Shown: piece by piece, positions 33,344-43,404 of the stretch
Numbering within the stretch: position 1 is the first letter of the stretch
Layout: each line of letters opens with the position of its first letter
Source: Rhodocollybia butyracea
Taxonomy: Eukaryota; Basidiomycota; Agaricomycetes; Agaricales; Omphalotaceae
NCBI GenBank assembly: GCA_015501585.1
Contig: JADNRY010000436.1
Span: 1-48,986 of the forward strand
Reading direction: 5' to 3'
DNA: 48,986 nucleotides
Notes under the pieces: generated by a model
Told to the model about the DNA's origin: nothing
Database searches by the model: none
The model's input: the letters and a program-made list of their open reading frames with translations, nothing else
Position numbers and translations under genes: made by a program

Positions 33344-36300
33344 ATGACCCGCTCTCGTTGCTGTACGACTTGTTGTAGTTACTGTATGACTTGCTTTCAT
33401 TGCTGTACGACTCGGTTTCTTTGCTTTATGACTTGCTTTCCTTGTTGTATGACTCGCTTCTCTTGCTGTATGACTTGCTCTCCTTGCTGTGCTTCCCCGA
33501 CACCTTCATTGGATGATGAACTTCCTCCTGGCAATGTAATTCTGTCTTGCACGCTATATATTACGAGGAGCTGAGATACATCCGCCTTTTAGAGTATCAA
33601 AGGCAACAACGATCTAGGTGCGCCGAGCGGATACGTGCGCGGCCCGGGGGCTGGAAAGATACTTGAAGCCCTGGACATAGCGACTGAGAGAACAACTGTA
33701 CCGGGAGCGACCGCTGTGATCAAAATCGCGAAAAATCTCATTCGAACGTGTGAGGCAAGTCCGACTAGCTACAATTTTGAATTGATTGCCTACATCAACT
33801 CTAGAATATTCATACAACCTTACAGCCTCAAGCGGAGGTCCTCAAGGAACGTACTGAAAACTTGGCAATCATTCTTGTCAATGAGCTTAAGGGGAAGACG
33901 GCTGAGGGAATTGAAGAGAAACTGCGGAAGGATATTGAGAAGCTTGAGAGGTAGTTCTTCCAAAAATTAAACTGAACGAGCTAATGAATGCGTGTGACTT
34001 TCCAGTGACCTGAAGTATATTCAGTCTAAACTGGATCAGATTGTCAAGCAGGATGCATTTTTGGTGATAGTGTTTCGATGGTTGAACAAGAAGAAAGTAA
34101 GAGGGTGCGTTGAACATCTAACAAATGCGTTGGAGAGCCTTGATGTGAGTGAACGGCCAAAGAAGGTATCTTGTATATTCATTATATTTTCATCGATTAA
34201 CAACAGCTAGCACGCCAGATAGTAGATGCCAATGCTCTTGTGCATCTTTCTCACGAGATTATCACTTTTTATGAACAGCAGGAGGCTGAAGTTCCACGGG
34301 AGGAGGTCGGAGTTCCACAGGAGGAGGTTGGGGTTCCACAGGTGGAGGTCGGAGTTCCACAAGAGGAGGTCGGGGTTCCACAGGAGGAGGCTGGGGTTCC
34401 GCAGGAGGAGGTTGAAATTCCACAGGAGAAGGTCGGGGTCTCTCAGGAGAAGGTCGGGGTTCCACAGGAGGAGGTCGGAGCTCCACAGGGAGAGGGTCAA
34501 GTTCAACAGGAAGTCGAAATTCCAGGGCAAGATATGAAAGCCGCCCTAGCTATTCTCGCCGAAAAAAATCAAGCTAACAGTTCCAGCCCTAGACGAGGTG
34601 TCATACCAGTTGCTCCAGATATTCTTTTTGGACGTGACATCATTGTCGATAACCTCGCATGCATGCTAATCTCGCAGAAGAACAGTATGGCTCGGATCTG
34701 CCTCCTAGGATCTGGAGGCATGGGAAAGACATCAGTAGCTCGTGCCGTTCTCCATCACCGTTCTGTCATTGAGTACTTTGGCGAGGAAAACCGTGTTTGG
34801 GTACCTTGCATCAAGGCCACTTCTCTATCATTGCTCCACGATACTCTTTATGATTCTCTTGGAGTGTCTCTCAATACGGGAGACCAGCTTCGTGATATCA
34901 TACATAATCTAAAATCTTCGAAATCTCCCATTATCCTCTTGCTTGACAGCTTCGAAACCCCTTGGAATCTCCATAGCCGGGCAGAGGTGCAGGAAGTACT
35001 TGTTCAGCTGGCAAATCTTGAGCATGTTGCACTCTTTGTCACTATGCGGTCATCCGAACCACCTGGTATTATACCTTGGGAAACTGTCCATTTGAAGGCT
35101 GTCGGCGAAGAAGCTTCGATTCGCATCTATGCTGAAATCGATCCACTTGGAAGCCAAAGCTCAGAGTTAACCTTATTGCTTGACAGGCTTGGCCATATCC
35201 CATTAGCTATAACACTGATGGCAAAATTTGGAAAGAACACGGGCTCTTCACCAGCAAAGCTTCTGGAGCAATATGAACAGGGTGGGACTGCCTCATCAGA
35301 TCTTGGTGAGAGTGCAGGACAGAGTATGGATGTATGTATAGGGTTATTGGTGGAGAGCTTGACTTCAAAGGACTCTGATGATAGTGCAGCAAAACTACTT
35401 GCTGTGCTAGCGCTATTGCCTGCAGGGACTACATTGAAAATATTGTCTCAATGGTGGGCGCGCAATATAGTGTCAACTGACACTATCATATCAGGGCTAG
35501 AAACATTGCTTGACACTTCATTGGTGGAGGAGCATGCAGACATCTTTTTTGTTCCCCCAGTAATCCGCCGGTATCTTCTTGATCCCAAACGGTTTCCTGA
35601 AGCTATTTGGAGATCCACAGTCCAGACAGCATGTGCGTTTCTAAAAGCGCACAATGGGTCCCTGGGAGATAGTAACTACGTGGCTCACAAACATGCCTGT
35701 TCTTTGGAAGAAGAAAATCTACAAGGAACCCTCTTGGGGACCACAGCACCTGCCAATCGACAAGGAATCCTCTTGGGGACCACAGTACCTGTTGATCTAG
35801 ATATAATTGATGCTCTTCTTGTTCTTTCGGAGCACCAGGCTCAAACACGTCCACAAATAGAGGTTGCACAACGTGCTCTGGGGCTCTCAGAGAACTCGCA
35901 GGACCCGAAGTTGTATGCAGAAGCATTATATTGGGATGCCCAAAATTTGGTGGGGCTTGATCGGTATAAGGAAGCCATAGACCAGCTTTGTCTTGCTCGA
36001 GCAGCATTTTTATCTGTGCCAGAGCCGAAGCGCGCCGCAGATGCCTTGTACTGGATTGGAAATATACCCAGCTACACCAGTCAACCAAATTGTCAGGATC
36101 TTGAAAAAGCGCTAAAGGAATTCAAATCTTTACGAGATCCAGCCAGCATAGTACTGTGTCGGATATCGCTTGCATCTACAGCGGATGCAGAACCAATTAC
36201 AGCTCTCACCTCCACCCGGGAATTCTGCATTTCTAATGATCTGCCGCTTCAACAAGCCGAATGCACTCAGCGTCTCACGCAGGCCTACATCAACGATGGA

Positions 36301-36741
36301 AGGCTTAATGAGGCTAAGCAATACGCTTTGTTTGCTCTGGAAGACGCCAGAAAAGTGAATCTGCAGACTTCTGAAGCATTGGAGATTGTTGGGACAGTAT
36401 GCATCTCTCTAGGCGACTATGAGGAGGCAGTGGGATTTTTAATGGAAGGCCTAGAGAGCAGCAAGGCTTATGGGAGTGCATTGTATATTGCTAGGGCACT
36501 GTTCCAGTTGGGACGAGCTTGGATGAAGAAAGGGCAGACAGAAGATGCACAGGGAGCATTCCTAGAAACACTCAAATACTGTGAAATGATCCAAGGAGCA
36601 TGGGAGGCTCCAGAATCTCGAGGGGCATGCAGGTTTTACCTTGATAAACCTGGAAATCCCTCCAGAGAGCCTAACTCTGAGGAGAGGGAGAACCTCTGGC
36701 TCCTTCGTGTAATGGAAGATTATGATAAAGCAGCAAGTTGA
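33344..36741 (+). CDS. NLR-like STAND NTPase with N-terminal helical domain, heptad repeats and TPRs
   Basis: Exons 33344-33535, 33593-33754, 33826-33950, 34006-34144 and 34207-36741; 3153 nt, 1050 aa, open. Exon 1 encodes Cys-rich heptads of the CCMTCFP type. Exons 2-5 start encode an all-helical domain (about residues 65-230) containing GKILEALDIATERT and KYIQSKLDQIVKQD. Residues about 235-313 are EEVGVPQ-type heptads. A STAND NTPase domain follows: FGRD at about residue 340, Walker A GSGGMGKTS near 374-382, Walker B IILLLDSFE near 448-456, a GHIPLAITL motif, then a winged-helix-like part and TPR-like helical repeats (about 770-1010). Intron 2 appears to be GC-AG (donor GCAAGT). NLRs of this design act in fungal self/non-self recognition and regulated cell death by ligand-triggered oligomerisation; the ligand here is unknown. 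Confidence 0.82.
33362..33490 (+). repeat. 21-bp tandem repeat coding for Cys-rich heptads (about 6 units)
   Basis: Units such as TGTATGACTTGCTTTCATTGC, TGTACGACTCGGTTTCTTTGC and TGTATGACTTGCTCTCCTTGC repeat head to tail with exact 21-bp period. Translated in the frame of the NLR exon 1 they give heptads CCMTCFP, CCMTRFS and variants. Each unit carries its own in-frame ATG, so the start codon choice would set how many heptads are made. Confidence 0.85.
34291..34525 (+). repeat. 21-bp tandem repeat coding for EEVGVPQ heptads (about 11 units)
   Basis: GTTCCACAGGAGGAGGTCGG-type units repeat in frame inside the NLR's last exon and encode PQEEVGV heptads with variants (PREEVGV, PQVEVGV, PQEEAGV, PQEKVGV, SQEKVGV). 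The units are nearly identical at DNA level in the middle and decay toward the 3' end. They form an acidic, Pro-spaced linker between the helical domain and the NTPase. Confidence 0.9.
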
Positions 36742-36971
36742 AGAGGGATTAGATACCAGAACTAGTGGATAGCAAATGTGTACAGAACATGTATGTAGTG
36801 AGCAGAGAAATGACCTCCCTTTACAATGCGCAGCAGAGTGACTCTGTCATCGACCAGAGCACCCCCAGAAGTACAGAAGTATGTACCAAGAGCCTCTCAG
36901 GATAGGTGTTTGGCATGAACGGACGAGCCATTTCAGGTGTAACAGAAACTCTGATGACTATTTGAAGCTGC

Positions 36972-37496
36972 ATGATGTCTACAATCGTTGCATGTTTTGA
37001 TAAGGGGTCCCCGTTGGTTCAGGAGGCATTGGGACTTTTCCATTTGAGTGAAGGGCCAGCTTCAGTTTCCTCCAACCCTCTCCCCACTCGAAATCGCCGC
37101 CATTCACAGATCCCAATGATGTCTCCCTCCGTCCCTCCTCCGTTCCTCCTCCATCTCCCTCAACCCAACAGCCCCAACACCGCACCCGGTCCTACGCCCA
37201 CAGTCGCTTCCCTAATCCAATTAGCCAACAAACACCATCAACACCTCCGAAATGAACAACGCACCCGCGAATCTCTAAGAGCAAGGGAAGAAGCATGTAA
37301 CGTCATACGCAAGATGGGGTTCGAATACAAGTTCTTAGAATCAAAGGATTTGTGGAGGGTTACCCTCCGAGGGGTCGGCCTATGTGCCTATTGGTGTTAC
37401 TACGCCTTTGGTAGCTGGGAGGGGTTGTCGAAGGAGTCAGGGTCTGGGATCTTGTCCGCCACGGAGGTGGAGATGGATACCAAGTGCGGGGTTTGA
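36972..37496 (+). CDS. Hypothetical 174-aa protein behind the NLR gene
   Basis: Single open frame with ATG at 36972. The N-terminal part is Ser/Pro-rich (SVPPPFLLHLPQPNSP). The middle is a charged helix (LRNEQRTRESLRAREEACNV) followed by RKMGFEYKFLESKDLWRVTL and a short aromatic stretch (GLCAYWCYYAFGSWEGL). No domain is recognised and no paralogue is seen in the window. It starts 230 bp after the NLR stop on the same strand. It could be a real small gene or an exon of something longer. Confidence 0.4.
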   Translation: MMSTIVACFDKGSPLVQEALGLFHLSEGPASVSSNPLPTRNRRHSQIPMMSPSVPPPFLLHLPQPNSPNTAPGPTPTVASLIQLANKHHQHLRNEQRTRESLRAREEACNVIRKMGFEYKFLESKDLWRVTLRGVGLCAYWCYYAFGSWEGLSKESGSGILSATEVEMDTKCGV

Positions 37497-37788
37497 TGTG
37501 CTTGACAAGTTGGGATAGGGAGCACAATTCCGAGGGATGTTGCTGTTAAGTACTGTTGATTTTGCAGAGTTTCTCACCGATGAGCCGGTGGTGGATGAGG
37601 ATATGGATACAACCACCGTGCATGATTGAAATGTCTCTCTGTGAACCCATTGAGAAATGCTCTCAAACGTGTATTTCTAGTAATGTGCATAAGTAGTTGT
37701 GTAGTTGTGTACGTAGAGCCTGTATCAGTGCCCCCTTGAAGTCATGTATTGTTCCATATAACTTGTTATTCAAGTAGCCTAGTGTTGT

Positions 37789-40700
37789 TTAGAATGTCAA
37801 ATTCCTATCTGTTAAATCATTTGATCTGCCAGCGGACCAATCTGGAGCATCTGACTCTGACTTTTGCACTGAAAATGGAACCCCATCAACCAACTTGTCA
37901 AATTCTAGGTTGGAAAACTGGATGGGTTCGATTATATCCCCTTGCCCTTCTATATTGATACTCATCCGAGGAGCTGGAAGACCTGGAAAATTATATCGCC
38001 CACTCTTCAGTGAGAGGTTAGAAGGAAGGTTGATGGCCATCTGAAGGCGTACCAGTTGGCCCCACGCTAAACACAATATTATATCAGTTGTGTATACAGG
38101 TTACCACTGCCACAGTATGAAGCCTTACAAGCATTCCTGCTCACAACGTAAGGAAGAGCAATCATCCATCCCTTCATATCGCTGCTCAACGCAGGATCAG
38201 CGAGAGCTTGTTTGATTGACTTCTTGAGCTGCCTTGTGTTCTGAACTATGATCTCGGATACCTTGGCCAAGGCTTCCTCTTCTGTCGAAGCTAGGCCATA
38301 CTTCCTTATCATACTTATTCCATTCAGTCCTTCACGATTACCCATCTTATCTTTGGGGAGAGAGACAATATCTTTGGGAGTCCTACCTATGAGCCAAGTT
38401 CCTGACTTCCACTGGTAATGCTACCTACCGTTAACTAGAAAGCAAATGGCTACTTGCGAGTGTGGGCCATCACGCAAAGCACGTGGCAGGTACGAGTCCT
38501 GTACTCAAAAGAGATTATAAAAAAGATAAAGTAATTTGAGCTTACATTGGAGAATGTGCTGCATAAGCTTCTCAGAAGTTTAACATCCTTCAGGCCAACA
38601 GAGAAAACCATGTATTCCATGGATATTGACAAATACCACAAGTCATTTGAGTAAGATAACAATCAAATTATCAAATCAGAAGCCGCGCATGAAGGAAACA
38701 GTTGATATACTATCTGTTCATTTTAAAGATGGCACATGTGAGGAGGCGACATTGCAAAGGTGGATAGATATTGGATGCTTGACAAGCATTGAGAGAAGGC
38801 ATGGATGCAGATGTTAGAATGGTGTCTGTTGGTACTGGATCGTGTCAGACATTTGTCAAGAGAAAAAGGATGGAATATCTACTCACAGACAAGATGTGAA
38901 TGTAAATGTTGAGTCGAACCCAAAAGCCAAGAGGTTGCCAAAGGTACAGACAGAACGAGACTGTAACACTGCAATTTTGAGGTACTGTTGGCCAGCGCTA
39001 TTGGACCTTCTCGGACATCATCCTAACGTGCCCACTAAATGCATGTAGAAAGAACGTAACAATGACACTAGTAGAGCTGGATGATACAACGGCCTTTGTG
39101 AAAGGCCAGCCGACGAGTTGAGAATGTCAATTCTGACGGCAGATACATCCCATTGTGAAATCATCGAGAGCCTGGCTTAGCTGCTTGGCAACCTCCAGAG
39201 GCATGAAAGCCCATCCATATTCCACCTGCTAATCCTCCTGCCCTTTCAACACCATCCCGGAGTGTCCCAAATCTCCAAATCAACCTGTGACCTGCTCATG
39301 GCAATGCAGTCGTAAGGAATGTGATCCAAACGATGAGACATGACTTGCTAAGCAGGTACTACATTGGAAAAGAACATGGCAGTCAAGGTCCTGACCAGTG
39401 ATTGGAAGGAAAGGGCAGAGAAGAAAAATAGAGGGAAAGGAAGGCAATGAAAGTCAAGAGATGGCTGAGTTTGGGCGTGTCCATAAATGATGCCAGTCAA
39501 CATAAGCTGGTACAATTTGGGAAGTTAGTAAGAGGATGTTGAGATGTTCTCCTGCTTTTTTCAAGTGCCGAGAAAGGCCAAGACAGGCGTAGGGGTAAAA
39601 TCCAGTTGTGACATACAATCTGGATGCTTCAATAATGCCGTGTGCTGGAAAATTACTGCAGCCTGTCCATGGTTAGTCTCCGGATTTGATTGGGTCCCGT
39701 GTTGGCTGAGGGTTGGAGCAATCCCGCACTTGAAGCTTGAACGATGAAGGATGGAAGAGAAGATCTTAAGAAATAAGCGCGCTGTAAACGGAGTTGTTGA
39801 TCTGAAAATCTATCAGAAACACGCATATTCTTATTGTTGTTATTAGCTGGAAAGATGATTGAGTAACCTAGTTGCGTGAAACAAACGAGAAAAGAGAAGG
39901 GAGGATGGAATGAGCAACTAACGTCACATGGCCAACGCTTTGACATCCTAAATATATCGAAATTAAATCTCCTTATTAGGTCAACCTGATTTGGACAAGA
40001 TCAGGCTCAATTCGGACAAATTCTCACGCCGAAACCCGCCATAAGGACGAGCCTTCATTACATTCAGGACTCGTAATTACATTAGTTAGTAAAGATTGTA
40101 AAATTTGATTTTGATATTTTTTGATATTTTTCCCACCTGCTGCACTATCTTCGGCTTCCCTCACGGTTGGGTGAGTAAGTTCCTCATCGGTAACGCGGCA
40201 CTCCATCGCATAAACGCACAAAGGACCATACGCAGTTCTGATGAGAAGGTACAGTCAGAGTAGTTCACTTGAGCTAGATAAATGACAGACTGCTCCACAA
40301 TCGTGGCGCCTGTGTATAAGCCATCCATCAAAGCTGTCGGGAATGGGTTGGCCATGCGAACTAGTGATACATTAGAAAGTGCGTGGAAATGCATGCATAC
40401 ATTAGCTTACATATACCATTCTTTCAGGGTACAGGTCATCTGATCGAACTCTACAGCAGTGCAGCCTCGCTGAATGCCCCGCCAAATGTCGTCACTAACA
40501 ACTTCCCAATAGAGGTTTGGGTCGGGTTTCTGGTATGATGTATTATTTATTTAGTGGCGCACTTGAGAGTGTTGCAAGAGATCAACCTTGTTGCCATAGA
40601 TGACTTGCAAAAGCCCTGACATGTTCTCGTATAGAACCTGTTAATCGATTAAGGTGATTAAGGCCTAATGGTAACAATCCTGCAGCTTACTTACATCAAC

Positions 40701-41044
40701 TTCAATCATATCATCCATCAAGAAGGCCCAAGTTGTCGCCCTCCCCGCAAACACCAGCTTTTCCCAGTGCTCTGTATCTGGTATCGCTATCATGTACATG
40801 TGTCATTTGAGGGATGTTTGAGTGGAATGGCTTAGGACTGACTTTTTGCTGCAAAATCTACGAGAACACTGCAAGAAAAATGTTGTCGAGCAGCTTTGGT
40901 TTTGAATGGCCAACACTTGAGAAAGTAGTCTTCACTATCTTTTAAAAGCTCCGAGCTCCGGCGATGCTGCCGTGCAGGAGGAAAAATGGATTTGCCTAAG
41001 AAAATTGACATGTCCGAGTCGATGCCAAGTGTGATGGGTTCCAA
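37789..41044 (-). CDS. Class I terpene synthase, probably interrupted between exon 6 and the NSE region
   Basis: Minus-strand exons: 40843-41044 (MEPITLGIDSDMSIF...), 40695-40786 (EHWEKLVFAGRATTWAF, then the Asp-rich motif LMDDMIE), 40587-40637, 40411-40529 (KPDPNLYWEVVSDDIWRGI), 40269-40360 (FDGWLIHRRHDCGAV) and about 40134-40235 (YAMECRVTDEELTHPTVREA). About 1.7 kb downstream the C-terminal half resumes: about 38129-38382 (KDIVSLPKDK, the NSE-type Mg-binding motif with Lys for the first Asn; MGNREGLNGISMIRKYG) and 37789-38066 (WGQLVRL...LKSGRYN, stop at 37789). Such enzymes ionise farnesyl or geranyl diphosphate and cyclise it. The joint between exons 5 and 6 needs one extra base, and no exon bridges 38.4-40.13 kb cleanly, so the gene may be broken. 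Family firm, intactness doubtful. Confidence 0.6.
38390..40130. other. Unexplained sequence inside the terpene synthase gene
   Basis: Between the HPTVREAEDS exon and the NSE-motif exon the family needs only about ten residues, yet about 1.7 kb lies here. A stretch at 38545-38660 can be read in the sense direction (SVGLKDVKLLRSL) but does not match the family. No transposase and no clear terminal inverted repeats were found. An insertion or an unusually long intron would explain it. Confidence 0.45.
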
Positions 41045-41244
41045 CGTGGTGGGTGGGTGTGGGGGGAAGAACCTATGATTTTATGTGTGAGGTTTCCAGC
41101 CCAATTACCTTATAATCGGATTCATAACAAGGGCAGTAAAGAGTGGATTCCAGAATCCAAAATGGGGGTGCTATTTTATGTAAAATCTTCAGCATGCAGC
41201 CTATAATGGACCATTGGACTGGCAACGAGGTAGGTGAGTGGAGA

Positions 41245-41480
41245 ACAGAAGCGTAACTCCACCTCAAAGCAACACCATCTCTGGATTACAGCGGAGGCAA
41301 TTTGGAACTGCAAATTGCCTCCGGATACTAGTAATATTGCTATCCTCTTCCTTCCCAACCTTCCAAATCACCTCCGCCGAGGCCAGAAATGGTCTACCAT
41401 CTCACTATTCCGAGGAGAATCCCAGTTCCAAATTGCCTCCGCCGGAACCTTCTCTCCTTGAGGTGGAGTTGCGTTTCTGT
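41245..41480. mobile_element. MITE-like element, 236 bp, with about 25-bp terminal inverted repeats
   Basis: The left end ACAGAAGCGTAACTCCACCT and the right end on the other strand ACAGAAACGCAACTCCACCT match, and the match continues to CAAAG/CAAGG. Inside, GGAGGCAATTT ... AAATTGCCTCC forms a second perfect inverted repeat, and CCAAATTGCCTCCGCC appears again near 41430. No coding sequence. Confidence 0.7.
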
Positions 41481-41789
41481 TTTACCCTGACAGAGCTATC
41501 CGCTTCAATGAACATAGACAGTGGATAATCATCGGATGGCATAAGCTCATGAGGTTATTGGGTAGGCCGTAGTACATCCAAGAAGCCAAAGTGATTCGAG
41601 AATGGGGGCCCCGTATGGCCCACTTCAGTTTAGCATCTATTGCCAGTGGTGGGATACCAGCGACAGACAGGAGTGGTTTTAGAGTGGGCTTGTACATATT
41701 CCAAATGCAGATGGACGCGGGAGCAGTTTCATAATTGCGTGGCTCAGCGCTTGAGTTTTTCTCTTGTCATGTTGTTTTTCTTGGCCACA

Positions 41790-42335
41790 TTTCGACATGT
41801 CGACGGAGGGAGAAAATCAGATGGATTTCAAGGTAAGTACCTGCGCTCATAACTCTGCAATTCTAATGGGAATCTGGCCGACGATCCATTGTGTATTCCG
41901 AGCAAATTCCGAGAATCAAAGAGTATATTTTGCATCCTGGCACGATAAAAGACAACACGCACAGTACTCCCAAATACCACCGGCCAACAATCTACTGAAA
42001 GTTGCGCTATGAAGCGCTGCTGCTGCTCAGAGCAACCAAACTGACTCATTCCACCCGCCGTCGCCTCTGGACAGGCAAATTAGTGTCCGCCACCACAATC
42101 ATATTCAGTGTCAGTTGCCAAATGTCTATACGCCTTTCCCCACATCAATGCATCATCTCCTGTATACATATCCCGTGTCAATATCTATTCCGCTGGACCA
42201 GCAGTAGGACAGACGTCGATTGTACATTAATCTCGTCCTCCAAATATATCAACACTCACACATTTCCACAATCATTGATGCCTTCTCCATTGACACCCGG
42301 GGCCCCCGCCCTTGTCCCGTTTCCATACCTCTAGC
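41790..42335 (+). pseudogene. Degenerate gene of unknown function (copy 2 of a pair)
   Basis: An ATG at about 41798 (MSTEGENQMDFK) is followed by a GTAAGT donor. The downstream part resembles the remnant at 31.1-31.4 kb: GATAAAAGACAACACGCAC, GCTGCTGCTGCTCAGAGCAA, CAGTTGCCAAATGTCTATACG. An Ala/Gln then Pro/Ser/His-rich reading (SAAAAQSNQTDSFHPPSP) is broken by a TGA just upstream and further stops. It looks like a shortened, non-functional copy. Confidence 0.4.
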
Positions 42336-42686
42336 TATCTCCTGATTTTCCTCATGATTGATGCGTTTGGGGATCCAATTTATTAGGCTACATGTTGTCT
42401 TTTACCTGCTTAGATCATTCCTCATCAGAACCTATCAAGTTTAGGTGCGACCCACCTTATGCATTTTTATGTTTGTATAATCATTGCGCTGGAAATTTTC
42501 CGTGCCACGTTTGATCCACACCGGGAAGTAACAAATATCTACTTGGCCAATATGTGTCCTGAAAGATAGCTGATTAGCCTAATAACGATAATCAGTGATT
42601 TTCAGCATGCTTGAAATGGCGACTGAAATTTTACGATAAACTATAAAGGGATAATCTTATCTTATCAGAAAATTTCAGTCCACATT

Positions 42687-43404
42687 CACTCCAAAAGTGG
42701 CCAAATTTCAATTGAGCAGAAATGTCAACTGAAAAGTCACGTGTTTCTATACAAGGTATATCGACAGTCACCTGATATTTCCCACGAGCTTATATGGCTT
42801 ATCGAAAATCACGTGCTTCTATCAGTGTCCTTTTCTGCTCGGTAGAAATTTGTCCACTTTCGGAGTGATTTCCGCTGAGCGATATTTGTTCTAGGACGTT
42901 TTTGCTATGACAGATGCTAAAGCTATGACTATGAATCTATGATCCTAGAATTTGGCTTCCTTGCCAGTCAAGGCTCTTGAGGATTCCCTAGGCAAGCCTA
43001 GGTTTGCCCAGGTTTGCCAGGTGCTCCTGGGCACCTGGGCACCTGGCAAACCTGGGCAAACCTAGGCTGGGTGCCTAGGGAATCCTCAAGAGCTTGACTG
43101 GCAAGGGATGAGCCAAATTCCTAGGATGCCATAGGATTCATAGGTCACCTAGTTTGCTTTAGCACTCTGGGGTCACCTAGGCAAAAACGGCTTTTCCTGA
43201 TGACACAAATATGACTCACAAATCACTCCGAAAGTGGACAAATTTCTACCGAGCAGAAAAGGACACTGATAGAAGCACGTGATTTTCGATAAGCCATATA
43301 AACTCGTGGGAAATATCAGGTGACTGTCGATATACCTTGTATAGAAACACGTGACTTTTCAGTTGACATTTCTGCTCGATTGAAATTTGGCCACTTTTGG
43401 AGTG
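42687..43404. repeat. Nested palindrome: two inverted MITEs around a 148-bp hairpin
   Basis: Outer arms are two near-identical 181-bp elements (42687-42867 and 43224-43404) in opposite orientation, each with its own 36-bp terminal inverted repeats (CACTCCAAAAGTGGCCAAAT / CACTCCGAAAGTGGACAAAT ...GAGCAGAAA). The centre 42959-43106 is a long hairpin (CCTTGCCAGTCAAG ... CTTGACTGGCAAGG) rich in CCAGGTGCCC-like words. The sequence just outside the hairpin (ATGAATC...CCTAG..AATTTGGCT) is also symmetrical. So almost the whole 0.7 kb can fold on itself. Confidence 0.85.

Noticed and set aside
33344..33574. Stand-alone 76-aa Cys-rich peptide
   Set aside because: A GTAATT donor at 33536 and the acceptor at 33592 join it in frame to the NLR helical domain, which otherwise has no start codon; it also lacks a signal peptide.
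34262..34530. Antisense and other-frame repeat proteins (Pro-rich and Leu-rich) over the NLR minisatellite
   Set aside because: These are shadows of the 21-bp repeat; any 21-bp repeat without stops stays open in several frames.
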